NCBI GenBank assembly: GCA_921293015.1
Contig: OV121092.1
Span: 10,608,001 to 10,672,000, forward strand
Direction of reading: 5' to 3'
Length of the DNA: 64,000 nucleotides
Source of the DNA: Phorcus lineatus
Lineage: Eukaryota; Mollusca; Gastropoda; Trochida; Trochidae
Made by a program: the position numbers and the translations under genes. Below are positions 1-13,192 of this stretch, piece after piece; positions within the stretch are counted from its first letter, which is position 1; each line of letters starts with the position of its first letter. The notes under the pieces were generated by a model. The model saw nothing but the letters and a program-made list of their open reading frames with translations, was not told the origin of the DNA and ran no database searches.

Positions 1-203
1 TATATAACTAGTATCCATGTAAAATGGACATGAAATCTACACATCTTTGCATCCATAAGGCTGTTTTTAGATTTTCATGGAAAACCAGTATTTGTCATAT
101 ATATGTCTTTTAGAGTTTTGATTTTATATCACCACATATGACATTTAGGTTCGTATCAAAGGTAAATCATATGTTATGAAAATCACGGAGTGGCTCTTTA
201 AGA
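1..203. repeat. Dispersed repeat D1, copy 1
   Basis: This segment is closely matched, allowing for small indels, by 48481-48698. Both begin TATATAACTAGTATCCATGT and both end CACGGAGTGGCTCTTTAA, so they are two copies of one interspersed repeat of about 205-218 bp. The window edge may cut this copy. No ORF, tRNA promoter boxes or terminal inverted repeats are visible, so the class is unknown. Confidence 0.75.
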
Positions 204-1488
204 AATGGAGTAGCCTCAACCATCATGTGTTTTGCAATAAAGTACAGTTTTGGCCTGAACCATTGCAGGTCAAGCATGAGGCCGAAGGCTGATTGTTGAT
301 GCTACACTATTTCGTTTCCAGCATGTTGATTTTAACTCTTGTTAATTACATTTCAGCCAAAGTGAACTTTGAATTTGGCAGTGAATTGAAAATGCTCGAC
401 TAGGGCCATAAATATAGTGATGTCATAACGTTATTTTGTTGACGTCATGGTTCATTGTTTTGTGACGTCTTTAAAAGACTATACTTAATTGCAGAATAAA
501 GGATGGCGGTGCCTTTGATCTTTACCAAAACAATGCTAGAATTGTCAATATAAATTAAAGTGTAGCCGATCAACATCAATGTTACTTCAGCAGCAATTCA
601 ATTTTTTTAGCAATTCATATCTAAAGAACTGCTTGGCCCATTTAAATAATTTTTCATGACAAAGGAGAGTGAGAGATTGTCTTTAATTCAATATGAATCA
701 GTATTTGCTCAAGAAAAACAAAGGAGTGATGCAACTAAAATTCACAATTATCAACTCAAAGTTTGTTGTTAAATAGCTGAGGGTAACCCCCTCTCACACA
801 TAATTTGCATTTGCCAGGCAAATATTAGACAAAACAGGTGAGAGACAGATGTAAGCAAATGATTATAAAAATAATCTGGGGTTAACAATTGTGTAGGGCA
901 CATGTTTAACAGAAGACCAGCCTTGCTAGTAAACTGTGTTCGTAATAACTTTAGCAGTATAATAAAATATATGTGAAAGGTTTCAAAATTCTTTATAAGC
1001 AATTTTCATTTTGAAGATGAATAATAAATTATCTCTATCGATTTTTCCTCCAATGATTTGCATATTCGAGTTCTCTATTTAAATGATTTTCAAACACCTA
1101 ATATAAAGATTTTTTTTTATCATCGTGGAAATCAAACCGTTGGTGGAATTGTAATTATTTTCATATTGATATGAAGAGGAACGAATCAGTATAAAATTGT
1201 GCATGCACATTCATATTTTATATTATGAAGCCCAAATTAAGACAATTTTAGAGTTTTATAAAAACCATTCTAGATGTGATAGAAATTTCATTCCAAGTGT
1301 CACATATGTAATGACCATGTATTTACAGGACCCACAGATTAAAGCTGTTAGCAATAACTGTAAAATCAACTCCCCATTAATCATGTGGGAAATTCATTTA
1401 AGCAAGCAAGATTAGGAATTACTGACACCAAGTGAAGGGCTAGACAATTGAACCAAATTTAAATCAATTTTCAGCATCTTTAGGGTGA
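204..1488. other. Gene-free stretch
   Basis: AT-rich sequence with no ORF or splice pattern that I can defend as a gene. The only notable sites are a perfect TGACGTCA at 440-447 and a near match at 463-470. Confidence 0.5.
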
Positions 1489-1875
1489 CAAGTCATCACC
1501 AGTGTAAACACCATTGTCAACATCATGACAGTGTCACCATTGTTGTCATCACCATTGTCAACATCATGACAGTGTCACCATTGTTGTCATCACCATTGTT
1601 GTCATCACCATTGTCAACATCATGACAGTGTCACCATTGTTGTCATCACAATTGTCAACATCATGACAGTGTCACCATTGTTGTCATCACAATTGTCAAC
1701 ATGACAGTGTCACCATTGTTGTCATCACCATTGTCAACATCATGACACTGTCATCATTAATGTCTTCATTGTCAACATCATAACTGTGTCACCATTAATG
1801 TCATCACCATTGTCAACATCATAACGATGTCACCATAATTGTTGTCACCATAGTCAACACCATTCACAGCGTCAC
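1489..1875. repeat. Degenerate minisatellite, 41-bp unit
   Basis: Repeats of a CACCATTGTCAACATCATGA-type motif followed by CAGTGTCACCATTGTTGT. The copies from about 1545 to 1740 are spaced about 41 bp apart with internal short duplications, and the right end decays. No coding frame is conserved. Confidence 0.85.
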
Positions 1876-2347
1876 CTCCATCACGATGTAAACATCATTA
1901 ACAGTGGCAGCATACAACTTACAATGTCCTGCAATAAAACAAGCACCTGAAGTTTATTACTGGTAAATCTGTTCACATCAGCACTTTTTACATTGCTTTT
2001 GCAAGCTACAGGAAAACAACATTTACCTTAGTTTCTGCTCAATACATTTCTGCATTTACCTGGAGGGAAGGGGCTGAGAGACAGACAGGAGAGATGAAAA
2101 GGGAGGTGTAGGAGGAAAACTGGCAGGGGGAGTGAGGGAGGAAACTGAGGGGTCAAGGTGCTCGTGAGTCAGTGGGGAGGGAAAGCAATAGAAATAGAAT
2201 TTCCTTTGAACCAGAATAAATTTCTGCAAAACCATTCATTAGATAATTACAGTGACAGCCCATTTCATACAAAATTTCTCCCTATAGAATGAGTCTTACA
2301 TTTAAGGGCAATATTAGGGAATTCTTTTTTCGGTTTCAGACATTTCA
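1876..2347. other. Gene-free stretch with purine-rich patch
   Basis: No gene is seen. Positions 2060-2190 form a strongly purine-skewed patch (GGAGGGAAGGGG, GGGAGTGAGGGAGG) in otherwise AT-rich sequence. This could be a structural or regulatory patch, but nothing in the sequence decides. Confidence 0.35.
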
Positions 2348-2361
2348 ATATTTTAACCAAG

Positions 2362-2598
2362 AGTGAGTGAGTGAGTTGGGGTTTAACACCGCTTTCAAGA
2401 TTATTTCACTTATATCGCGGCTGCTAGTATTATTGCAGGGAGAAAGCCTGCAAAACCACGGTGAAAACTGCGAGCATCGGCTGGAACTAGCGAACCATGG
2501 GTGGTACTGCGCTGAAACTCAGAACAGCATTGCACCAAAAACTGACTGCGTGTAGAACAGTTCTCTACTGCAGACAAAGTTGCCGAGCCCCTGGCGGG
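2362..2598 (-). mobile_element. tRNA-derived SINE copy 1, 5'-truncated
   Basis: Homologous to the full-length SINE at 16407-16714, in the same orientation. It has a GTGAGTGAGTGAG tail, the block GTTTAACACCGCTTTCAAGA, and a body that stops just before the tRNA B box. It is flanked by a 14-bp target-site duplication, ATATTTTAACCAAG at 2348-2361 and ATATTTTAACTAAG at 2599-2612 (one mismatch). The duplication and the 5' truncation are what LINE-driven insertion produces. Confidence 0.9.
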
Positions 2599-2612
2599 AT
2601 ATTTTAACTAAG

Positions 2613-5600
2613 AAGTTCCTTTGAAAATCTTATGCCTCAATGGAAATTGGAAATCAGTATGCACAAATTTATCAGATTTCATATTTTCAAATCAGATCTT
2701 TATTAAAGGGTTCCATTCAAATTGTTAAAATAAATCTTTCTAGAAAAAACAACAGTCATACCAACATTTCAAAAAAATACTTCAGCCAAAATAAACCAAT
2801 ATGTTCCTTTTGTAAATGTGTCTTAGAAAGATATGAACCAAGTTTAAAGTCCAGCTTCCAGTTCAGCTTCTCATTTAGTGCAATCAAACTACTTACTCAA
2901 AACCTTTCGATCCAGCGAGGAGCCACTAATATTTTGTTGGTTAATTTGTCAGATAACAACAAAAAACGAATTAAATATGATAGAATTCACTTTATTCTGT
3001 TACAAGTGTTAACAAAAAATGGGCAAATGAGATAATTTTCAAAAAAATTGGAACCAGGCAATCAAAAAGGGAACATTTACTAGTGTGCTAACCAACAAGC
3101 CCAATACCTGGTCTCTCACAACCTTCAAGAGATGAGATGAGTAGAAGCAGGGGGGAGGTGTCAGATGAGGGGGGTGGGGTTGGAGGAGGGGGACATGGTT
3201 AGCATTGTGTGGGAGTGAATCACACCTAGGGCCCCACCGTGGGAAAGCTGCAGGTAGCGTGTCTCCCACAAGCCAGGAGATAGCCCAGAGACCGAGATAG
3301 ACTTTCATCCCCAGCACATACCATTCCAGTGTCATCACCCAACAGGAGGCCTGCTCCTGCATAAACACTTATCTTTAAACCATAAGACAGCAATCGGAGC
3401 TCCGCACACTCCGTTATTACTTATTACTTATCAATCTGCAGTTTTTGTTGTCCTGGTTATTGCTGCATGCTTCCTCTTCGAGTTGAAAACTAACACACAC
3501 GCCCAATGAGTGGCAGATTGCTGGAGATGTACAGAAGAAACAACATAATGCTGATTCGGCAAATTGTGTCAAAAATTCTGAATAGCTACCACTTGCTGGA
3601 AGAAATGACCTGTTTTGACATGATATCTGAAAACAGTTGTTTCAAATAAACAATTAAAGTGTTTGAGGTATGCTGATTGCCTGAAAGTTTCACTTGAAGG
3701 CTTGAGCTCAGAAGGGTGATAAATAGTTCATGACAACTGCAGAAAGACGTTTGTATTAACAAATTAACCCTTTTCACGGTGGTCCAAAGATATTGAGCTC
3801 AATGGAAAGCAGTCCTGAGGCTTTGTTGAGGGCACAGTTAAGAGTAAGAAAGGCATAATGTGAACTGCAATCACCGACAGCTTGTCTCTTAGGTAAGGAA
3901 CAACTCAATCAAAGAGTGATGCTCGTCACTGAGATCATAAACCTAGTAAATCAATGCTCTGGACAACAAAGAATAATTTTGGTAATAAATTTATCCTTTC
4001 ACAGCTGAAAGAATTGTTGCATTGCTTGGAGCTTCTGATATCATGGCTTGATATCATAGCTCTTCAGGAGAGGAGAGGTAATGGTTTTTATGAACCATGG
4101 AATTAATGAAAGACCAAGCAAATGTAACTGATTAATTGAGATAAAGGTTCTTGACACTAGGTATCTTATCTAGTGTTCTTGTTGATTGAGCCAAGAATGT
4201 GTTGGCTAAATTTTGTACTGACCATCCCTAAACAGAAAAACATCATTTCTTTCTTTCAGTTTAACCATCGATTTGGTCTGACAGCCAAACCCTAAATACA
4301 TAAGTGTGTGATTTTAGGGAAAATGAAGAAATCTGTTTCCTTTTTATCATATATGTGAATGATTTCAAATTTGTATTAACAAAATTTTCATTTCAGAGTC
4401 TTATTGTTAGACTGCCATTGACTATGAAGGATGTATGATAAAAATAATACGTGTTTTTGGGCACAGTTTTTGTTCTCCATGTGCCGACTCAGGGTAATAG
4501 GATTTTTATTCTACTTTCTAATGGAATGAGTAACTTTTGACAGTTTGGAGGTGCTATCAGCAAACAAAACACAACAGATGTGTCCTTTTCGTTGAAAATT
4601 GATGATTGTTTATTGACGCGGACAATTCGAAAATGACTTCAAAACAAAAACATGTTAAGAGCACATATCAGAATTATATGTCCTGGGTGAAAAAGATTAT
4701 TGTTTTCATCAAGCCTAAGGCCTTTGCTTCTCTTATTAAGAAATCTTCACATTCCTTTCTGAATAACAAACTATGTCTTAGAGAATTTTTTTTTTCCAAA
4801 GAAAATGAGAAAGATTGTGGGCGGCTGACTCAAAAATGCATTGAGTATCTAAGAAAAGATTTACACTGAAGGCATCCAAACTTCATAAGCCAAATATCTT
4901 GACATAGACTCAACACCAGGCTGGCGTGCACCTCTTTCTTCTCTCAACTTCACTGCAACCTCAGGTTCAGAAGGTTGTATCACTTATTAGTCTCTTCTAC
5001 AACCTGTATATTAGCACTTTGTTCACCATCATCCTCTACCTTGATTACAAAATTGTCACTTGATAATCAAGACTTTTTGAGATTTATTTGGCTTCACTAA
5101 ATTTGCAACCCCAACATAGCAAGGGGTAGAATTTCCTATTATCTTATGCAACCCAAATTTTCAGGATATTCATATTTTCAGACGGTGGCCTGGCACTGTA
5201 TTTTTTTCTCTTTGATAGTGAGTGATAATTGGCAAAAACTAGCCAGTCACAATGGAATGACTTGTGTCTCATCCTGTGAAAAGAGCAATTGGGAGTATAT
5301 GAGTCACTAATTTGCTACCAAGGTCTACCTCAGCCTCAACATCTGGACTTTCTGGTTGGATCGATCCTTCAGGTTTTCCCTGGATCCAGTTGGCACATGC
5401 ATGCATGAAACACCTGCACCCTCATCTAACATATGGTACATTCAAACATTGGTTTAACATATGGATTTGATATCTTTGCTGACTTAGGATTGTACAAACT
5501 TGAAATAGAACATTCTGTTTAAAAAGACTTCCATGATTTTTTAAGTTCAGTCGGTTTACCTCTGGGTCTCTATAGCGTATTCTTGGATAGCTTAAATTAG

Positions 5601-8155
5601 TATCTTCAGAAACTTGAATAAATACTTTGGTTTGTGAGTTGTAATCCCAATATGAAGGCCACACAGAGTGGTTTCACACAAAGTAACTCAACAGTTGAAC
5701 TAACACCAAAAGTTAGGCAGAAATTTTCTCAAATTTCAGTAATATATTACCATCCAAACTATTGGAGTGAATCTTAGACTCTGTAGGCAGAAATCTAATT
5801 GAGAATTAATTTCTTATATCTCTTTTTAAACAAGATCTGTAGAAACGAAAAGGTATTTAGAAAATAACTAGAATCAATTTGGCAGGTGATTAAAACTTCA
5901 TGGCAGGTTAGCATTTTCACATGAAGGGAAAATGAAGTACCTTCAAAACCTTTTAAAACATTATTAACAATCAAGCACCACCAGTCTTTAAACATCTAAA
6001 TAATTAAACCAATAATTTTGGTAAAATAAAAAAATTCCCAGATAATCAAACAATTTGAGAATAGCGCACAGTTGATAAGATTGTGTACTCCATACACCAC
6101 TCAGGTGGTATCACGCTAACAGGTAACATGTGTTAAACGTTGTGTTTATCAACCTGCACACACTTGCAGTCTACACCAGACCTTATTCCTCTAGCTTAAA
6201 CCAATTCATATTTATTTTCACAAAAAACAGACAACATGCGGCCAGATTTAGCATCAGGTATGAAAAGTGACTAGAATTACTTCCACTATGGATGTAACCT
6301 TTAAACAACGATTCATGATTAGGGCGGAGATTGCTCTGAATATTATGATTCGTCTCTTAGTTTTAGACGTGATAGTTTCACATTTCATTGCATCTTGTTG
6401 ATATGTAAAATAAATAAATCAAGGTCTGTTTACACACTGCCAGCCCACAGGAGGTTCAGAGCAAGATGTCAACCTATGACAAGTTGTTTAGAAAGTATCA
6501 CACCTTCCCTTGGGGGAGTTTGGAAAAGTCGCAATGGATATCCTTTGAATAAGAAATTGACCTATTTTCTCAATGTGCAGACAATCGACATCCAAACATA
6601 GCATAATGGAAAACATGAAATTGACAACAAACATAGACACAGTGGGTACCTCAATTTGGATTGAATGGAAAACATCCACAGCGCATAAAGGTTGAAACAA
6701 TTTGGACCAAAATAAAACTTAATACTTAACATACCTGTCCCAATTGGGGAACGATGTAACAATATTTATCATTCATTTTATTGTTGATGCTTTGGGTTCT
6801 CAGCGATCAAAAAACTCTCAATGGTAGAAAGCTCCCCTTCAGTATTCACCAGATGGAAATATCAGGGAAAATAATGGCCAATTTCAAAATTAAGCAAGAA
6901 ATTGTCATTTCGTTAGACTAATGCATGTTAGCTACGTTGTACCCCCATTTGCATCAATGATTATGACCCATTTTGAGTAATCAAGGAGTAATATACCAGA
7001 TCCCTGCAGCTCACTGTGCTCTGAGTTTATAAGGAAGGAATTAGCCGTAGATAAACAAGAATTACAAAACATGCCATTTGAATCTCGTACAACCTGTTAT
7101 TTCATGTTTAGATAGCCAATTTTACTTTGGAAGTACATTTATAACAAAAGTCAGAACACAAAATTAAGCATCCCATTAAGTATAAGCTAATGCAAAATAC
7201 ATTTTCTTCAGAAGGTAAAAAAATCCTTGTGCTGAATGAAACAGATTATCTTGTAACATTTGTATTTCTTTTTGATAGCTCCCCTTACCTTCATGCGAAA
7301 ACCTACTACAGAACCTGTTAACATGTAATTTTTTGTTTCTAAATCTAGATTAAAAATAACTTTTTCATGTAATTATATTCATATATATTTTGCAAACAAA
7401 CAAATTATTCAATAATTTTTTTTATCTTAATACATAAATGTTTCTTAAATTATTTCTATGAATCAGTTAAGCAAATGTTTCAAAGTGCACATAAAAGCAT
7501 TTGATAAATTTCAGTTTAAAAGTTTGCTGATAACTTCCCTGTCTAAATTAACACCATTTGGATTTGACTAATATCTTTTGCGTAATTATAGCACAAACAG
7601 GAAATCAGCCCATTTAATTCTTTGCAGTGCTTCATTTCTCAAGTGCCGAAATTGTTTCCAAATGCAACATTGGTTTCTTTGACTTCTGAATACACTGCTT
7701 AAAGAAAACATTCACAAGCCATTTGCAAAAAAAGACTTTCTTCAATGTTCTTTCATGTCAAAACTCCTTCAGTGAATCAATTTGAGCAATAGGACCCCAT
7801 TAAATTTTTTTTACGTCATTAGAAATACTTCATAACCTTGTCTTAACCCCTCGAGACCATGGAGGTGATGACACTGACATTCATGGAAAGTCAAATCTTA
7901 ATCTTTAACAGCACACTTATTGAAATGTACGTGTTACTTTGTCATGCATGATCATTTCTCAATAAAAAGCATTTTTGCTACACTTTTATTTGCTTAAGAA
8001 TAAAATGCTTACTTGGTTATTTGCTTCATCCATGTGTAGTATTGCCATATTGCATAAGCACTTGATATAAGCCTTTACTATATCTATACGGTGTACAACA
8101 GTGAAGACATTTGATGATGTGGCGTTATAATTAGCATATCTCATCATCAGGATGT
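2613..8155. other. Gene-free stretch
   Basis: AT-rich DNA. The only sizeable open frames (2640-3035 plus, 4606-4869 plus) have low-complexity composition and no recognisable domain. A GC-richer island lies at 3100-3370. Nothing else is recognised. Confidence 0.45.
3100..3370. other. GC-richer island, possible regulatory DNA
   Basis: A short island, clearly richer in G+C than its surroundings, starting with a G-rich tract (3148-3190) and continuing with non-repetitive sequence (GGGCCCCACCGTGGG). It has no splice-bounded reading frame that I can support. Similar islands occur near 11.2, 12.8, 16.1 and 21.0 kb. Regulatory function is inference only. Confidence 0.25.
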
Positions 8156-8159
8156 GGTG

Positions 8160-8222
8160 ATTCACAGACAGACAGACAGACGGGCAGACACACAGATAGA
8201 CACATACACACACACAGACAAC
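8160..8222. repeat. CAGA/CACA microsatellite
   Basis: A run of CAGACAGACAGA and CACACA motifs. The minus-strand open frame over it (VCVCVYLCVCPSVCLSV) is an artefact of the repeat. Confidence 0.85.
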
Positions 8223-9366
8223 AGGAATTTGGTATTGTCCTGTCCGTCCTTGAATAGCTAAATCTACTTATTACTGGTGCTAGCCAGTTAACCCTCGTCC
8301 TGCAAAATCAACACTTTTCAGCCTCCTATTTTGTATCTTAAACATTCCCATTTATGATTTCTTTCCCTTAAATTTAGCTACAAACACTTTACCTCTAGAT
8401 TGAGGGAAGCAGAACAATAAATGTGTTTATTTTGTTGACTTCTTATATTTCCATTCGGAGTAATGCCTTAGCTTATCAGCATAGTTTTAATTAATACTTT
8501 GTTTCAGAAAACTTGTCAAATACCTGTTCTTTCTCAGATGATCACAACAAACTAGCTCTATTTCATGAAATTCTTAATCTGAGTTAAAGAGGTTAAGGAA
8601 CAGACTTAGTAATTAAAGGATGCTTGAATATAAATTTAATTTCATCAGAGGTATTTCAAATATCTTTGACAAAACCTTTCTTGGTGAGCAAGATATTTAT
8701 TGTTGGTTGCAAAAATTTACAAAAGAAATTCCTTGATCAGTCTCTTTGCTTTTTCTAACTTCTTTGCTCTGCTAATGAAAAAAATTGTTTTTGCAATCTA
8801 ATTAAGTATCTAAAAGGCTAAAGCCTAGTTTCAGAAGAACTATTTACTTAAATCAGAACAAAAAAAACATCAAGAATGTTTACTGCATGAATCAACAAGT
8901 TCTAGAAAGATTTCAAATAATTTCTCCATAAAACAAAGTCAATTGCCTAATTTGTTAAACACATAACCCCAAAACGTCTCGTCAAATTCCAGGACAATTT
9001 CCAAAAAATGGAAATGTATCTTTCTACAAGCATGGTGAATCACCATTGTAGAAGAATGCTACTGAGACGCGAGTAAATTGAGGATCTTAGTCTTGTAAAT
9101 ATGAGAAAATTAAGGAGAAAATCTTGAAAGATATTTTAGAGAGGTACCAGGCCTTTGAAGTAGTTAATTTTAGTATATCAGCATCTAGTTATTTGGCATC
9201 ACGGATAATAAACAGCAGAATTCTGAAATGTTGTCTGTGAACAGAGAAAAGATGTGGCTCATGGAGATTTTGTAATTTCTTTTCTTCAATTCTTTTTAGA
9301 TGTTGATAGATACATAAACAGTAACATTCATCCCCATCATTCTCTTTGAGTTTGAATACATAAATG
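8223..9366. other. Gene-free stretch
   Basis: AT-rich, non-repetitive sequence. I see no supported exon, RNA gene or mobile element. Confidence 0.45.
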
Positions 9367-9478
9367 AATTAGTAAGTATTTGTAAGCTTACTAATTCATT
9401 TAATAAGCTTAATTCATTTAGTAAGCTTAATTCATTTAATAAGCTTATGAATTCATTTAGCAAGCTTACTAAATCAGT
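9367..9478. repeat. Palindromic AAGCTT repeat cluster 1
   Basis: Five or more copies of a short motif, ATTCATTTARTAAGCTTA, with the palindromic core TAAGCTTA, packed in about 110 bp. Adjacent copies can pair with each other. The same motif recurs at 10085-10235. Confidence 0.7.
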
Positions 9479-10084
9479 CGTATAAGTTAGTTTACTAAAT
9501 GCTTTTTAAAATCTCCCACTTGGTTGAAAACAATGATTTCTCCCTCCCACATGGTATTCTGGCTGGATATCATAAAGTTATTATATAGTTTCAAATCAGT
9601 TCTTTAAAACATATTTTGCTCCTCACAGTCATCTCACAATGATTTTTTACTATTGATCACTATTTTCACTATTAATGAGTACGAATTTTTAGAACAAGAA
9701 AGAATTTTCTGTGTCACAAGAACTTTGGAATTATCTCCTTTTGCAAAAAATAGCCAAAAATTTACGGTGAATTTTACAATGTTTCCTTAAATTGATTTGC
9801 TATATGTAATATAGAATAATATAGAACAATGAATTTTGCAAATATTATAATGAATTCTTCAAAAACTGATGTTTCAGTGAATCTGATCAAAAAGAGGACA
9901 ACTATTACTTTGGTTTATGCTCTCAATCTCGAGCATTGTTCTTACACATCTTTTCTTACTTGGAATATTTTTATTTTCGAAAAAACTTCACAACATGATA
10001 GCTATTGTCTCCCTGCACAAATTCTGCTTCAAATATGTTCTTTGGAGCAGTCACTATATGAAATTACAACAAACCGGAAATGAT

Positions 10085-10235
10085 TTAGTAATCTTACTAA
10101 ATCTTGAAACCAGATTTGACTTTTGTAAGCTAACTAAATCATTTAATAAGCTTACTAATTCATTAAGTAGGTTTACTAAATGGTTTCTAAACCAATGAGT
10201 AAGCTTATTAAATGATTTAGTAAGCTTACTAAATT
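10085..10235. repeat. Palindromic AAGCTT repeat cluster 2
   Basis: A second cluster of the motif seen at 9367-9478. It includes the near-perfect inverted repeat ATTTAGTAAGCTTACTAAAT at about 10217-10235 and variants with AATCTT, AAGCTA and AGGTTT cores. Many arms are mutually complementary. Open frames on both strands here (KLTKSFNKLT-type) come from the repeat. Confidence 0.75.
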
Positions 10236-10239
10236 GTGA

Positions 10240-13028
10240 TAAAAGTCCCATTTTGCATGGCATGTTTAAGTAACTCTCCATCAGTGTATAATCGACTCAA
10301 TTTTAGCCTACACCACAGCCATAAAACATGCAGTAGTGCTATGTAAAGCTAAAACAAGGTAGCAGTATTTGATCAAGACATGTGTATTCTGGAAGCATAT
10401 GAACTCAACCAGCACACAGATATACTGTTATCACAAATTCAGAAATCATGTCAGATAACATCACATATTACCCATAACAAATAAACAAAATTTCCTCAAA
10501 CATGACTTATGTTTCCACTAACTATCACCGTCATAAAAAAGATGGAAATGGGTATTTTTCTGCAGGTGTCGAATCATCATAAACCTTTTTTTCTCGCTCC
10601 CTGAATTACCAGGCTTGTTTTTTCTCTGGAACTAAGCGGACTAATTGAGAACACATGCCCAGAACACTCCCATACTGACACAGCCAGGAGAGCGAAGAGA
10701 TAAGCTCAAGTGCTTCCCATTATACAAAAAAATAAATAAAATTTCCTCCCTGTTTAAGTAGATGACAAATTAAAATGTGCCTTATTACTGCTTGCCTTGA
10801 CATATGAAGATAATTTTCTTTATGAATTTTGTTCTAATTACTTCAATGATAACCAAAATATATATATTTGCAAGGTTCAACTTAACCACAGCTTTATGAA
10901 CATTATCACTGAGTTTTGAATTTTATTGAAATATTTTCAACACTTTTACAACCCATGAATCTATTTTTTCAAAGCCAAATAATTTGTTAAAAACCCTATA
11001 CAAATTGACACGGAACGAAATATCAAACCTTCATTTTTTCATACTACCAACAGAATTAACATAGATCAATTTACATAACTGAAACTAAACAACTCAAACA
11101 AGAAATTCCAGAACCATTGCACACATAACTTTTTTTTTTCAACCAAAAAAAAAAGCTGTTATAAGTAATTCCTCCTTACAGGGAAGAATCCCATTTGACA
11201 TGAGGTTGCAATTACCCCCTGGTGGTGTGGGGAGCTTGCACCAAGAAATGACTGTACATCACGTGTCAGCAGTCCGAGTGCACAATGCAGATAAATCAAG
11301 GGGAGATAACCACTACTGACACTGCAGTGCAGACCACTGTTACTCTAGCAATGCTGATCACTTGCTGTTTAGCAGACATAAGTGGTTTACGTCACTGACG
11401 GGAGGGTATGATGGGATGAGAATGGACAGTCCACTGAATCTCATTTGGTTATTACTAAAGAAAGTAAAGTTTCTTATTCAATATTTTTAATGACCTTCCA
11501 ACAAATTGGAATTGCAGATGTAGGAAATCTAGTGTTGATTTTACTATAATTTCAAAAGGTCATGTTTCATGCAAAAGGGAAGTTAAACATCATGAATAAT
11601 ATTGCGAATGGGTCAGGAGATTTGATGATATTAAACAAATTTAAAGAAGAAACATGAAATTATGATAAAGACATCATGATAAAGTGATGATAATAACCCA
11701 AAATTGATAGAGATGTCTACTGAGAAAGAGGACAGAGAGCAGGAAAATTTGTCTGGGCAATGATTACATGGGTTACCAAACATCTTTATCTTTCAGAAAC
11801 AATCTTTAAGGTTACAAAGGACTTGAGAAAAAGTCAGGAAGTAACTGTAAATAAACATTTCAAAATCGTGATTAAAATTATCTCAACATCCTTGGCAGGA
11901 ATGTTTCAGTCCATCAAAATCGGGTGAGTTGTGTAACCTTAGCACAGCTTAATTTCACTGTCAGATTGTGACAAGAAGCATAGCATTACAAGTCAATTGT
12001 CTTTAAATTCTCTCTACTGTAAATAAACAGTAAAATGGGGGGGAAGGGGGCTAGGGAGGGTACCATCAAAGAGAACAATACAAATCTGGCATTCTGAAAG
12101 AAGGTCCATTTAATTATTTTGGAAACTTTCGTCTCATTAGATCATATTTATAAGAGTTACAGAGTTTCACTGTCCCATCAAATAGTTCAAAATTTCAATC
12201 TCAATTTCACAATAACTTAAAACCTGGACATACAGACACGTAAAATGACTGTCTGGAAAAATATAATTTTCTTATCAAAACCAACTTTTCACAGAGGGGA
12301 TTTAAAAATGTTATCCTTTATAAAAACTCAGTAAGAGAAATCCAATTTCTAAATGTACATGATAGTATCACTCAGTAGCAGCTGTTGAGTTCATCAACAT
12401 TAAATCCAAGTTAATATGCACATTTATTTTCAAAATAACAAACCCTTGAGGAATGATTATCAAGGAAGGTTTAATTTTAATGCAAAATCTTGAAAGACAG
12501 CAAGCAAACTGTGCCAGAAAATAACCTAAAAATCTCTAAGAGCGAATAACCAGGAAAATGGGACAATTTAAGATGTTTTTGTCATTACAAGATAAGTATT
12601 GGAGTAGATGAGTAGAATTACAAGGAAAGTATGCAGGCAACAAGCTACGGATGACTGGAACTTAAAAATACAAGACTAAAAATTACTAATCTGAATCATG
12701 ACATGCTGTTGGCAGACAGTCAAGAGAAAGAGAGAAACACCTGAAAGGTGAGCGAAGTGTTAACGATGAAACTGCTTAGTGTCTGCTCCCCTCCAGCCGG
12801 TAGTGATGAGCAGCCCGTGGATGGGAACTAAGAGGCAATTCAACACTAATATTAACCCTTTATCTGCTGAATATTTATATTCATTTCATTGAACCCATTT
12901 ACATAATTTGGCCATGCTCAAGATGCCTCGCTCCCTCACTTATCGTTTTTTTTCCTTAAAAGTTCAACATGCAATACAAAATAGAATTTGGCTAAAAAGA
13001 TTTTTGAATTCCAAAAGGTGTAGCAAGA
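10240..13028. other. Gene-free stretch with two GC-richer islands
   Basis: Mostly AT-rich sequence without supported genes. Two denser islands stand out: 11200-11430 (with TACATCACGTGTCAG and a CACTGCAGTGCAG palindrome) and 12700-12850. Neither has a convincing coding frame with splice sites. They are candidates for cis-regulatory DNA or untranslated exons. Confidence 0.35.
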
Positions 13029-13192
13029 TGATTTGGGGTTTATCACCGCTTTCAAGAGTATTTCCCTTTTATCACAGCTGCTAGTATAATTTCAGGGAGA
13101 GAGCCTGCAACACCAATGTGGCTATGGATTTTGGTAAAACCTGTGAGCATTGGCTTAAACTAGGGAACCATCGGTGGTACTGCGCTGATAAT
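13029..13192 (-). mobile_element. SINE copy 2, old fragment
   Basis: Aligns with the central and 3' part of the SINE at 16407-16714 (GGGGTTTATCACCGCTTTCA ... GGTGGTACTGCGCTGA), with many substitutions. The tRNA head and the tail repeats are missing. No clear target-site duplication is seen, consistent with an old copy. Confidence 0.85.

Noticed and set aside
2640..3035. 131-codon plus-strand open frame as a gene
   Set aside because: Low-complexity Lys/Asn/Ser/Ile-rich translation, no domain, no splice or promoter context.
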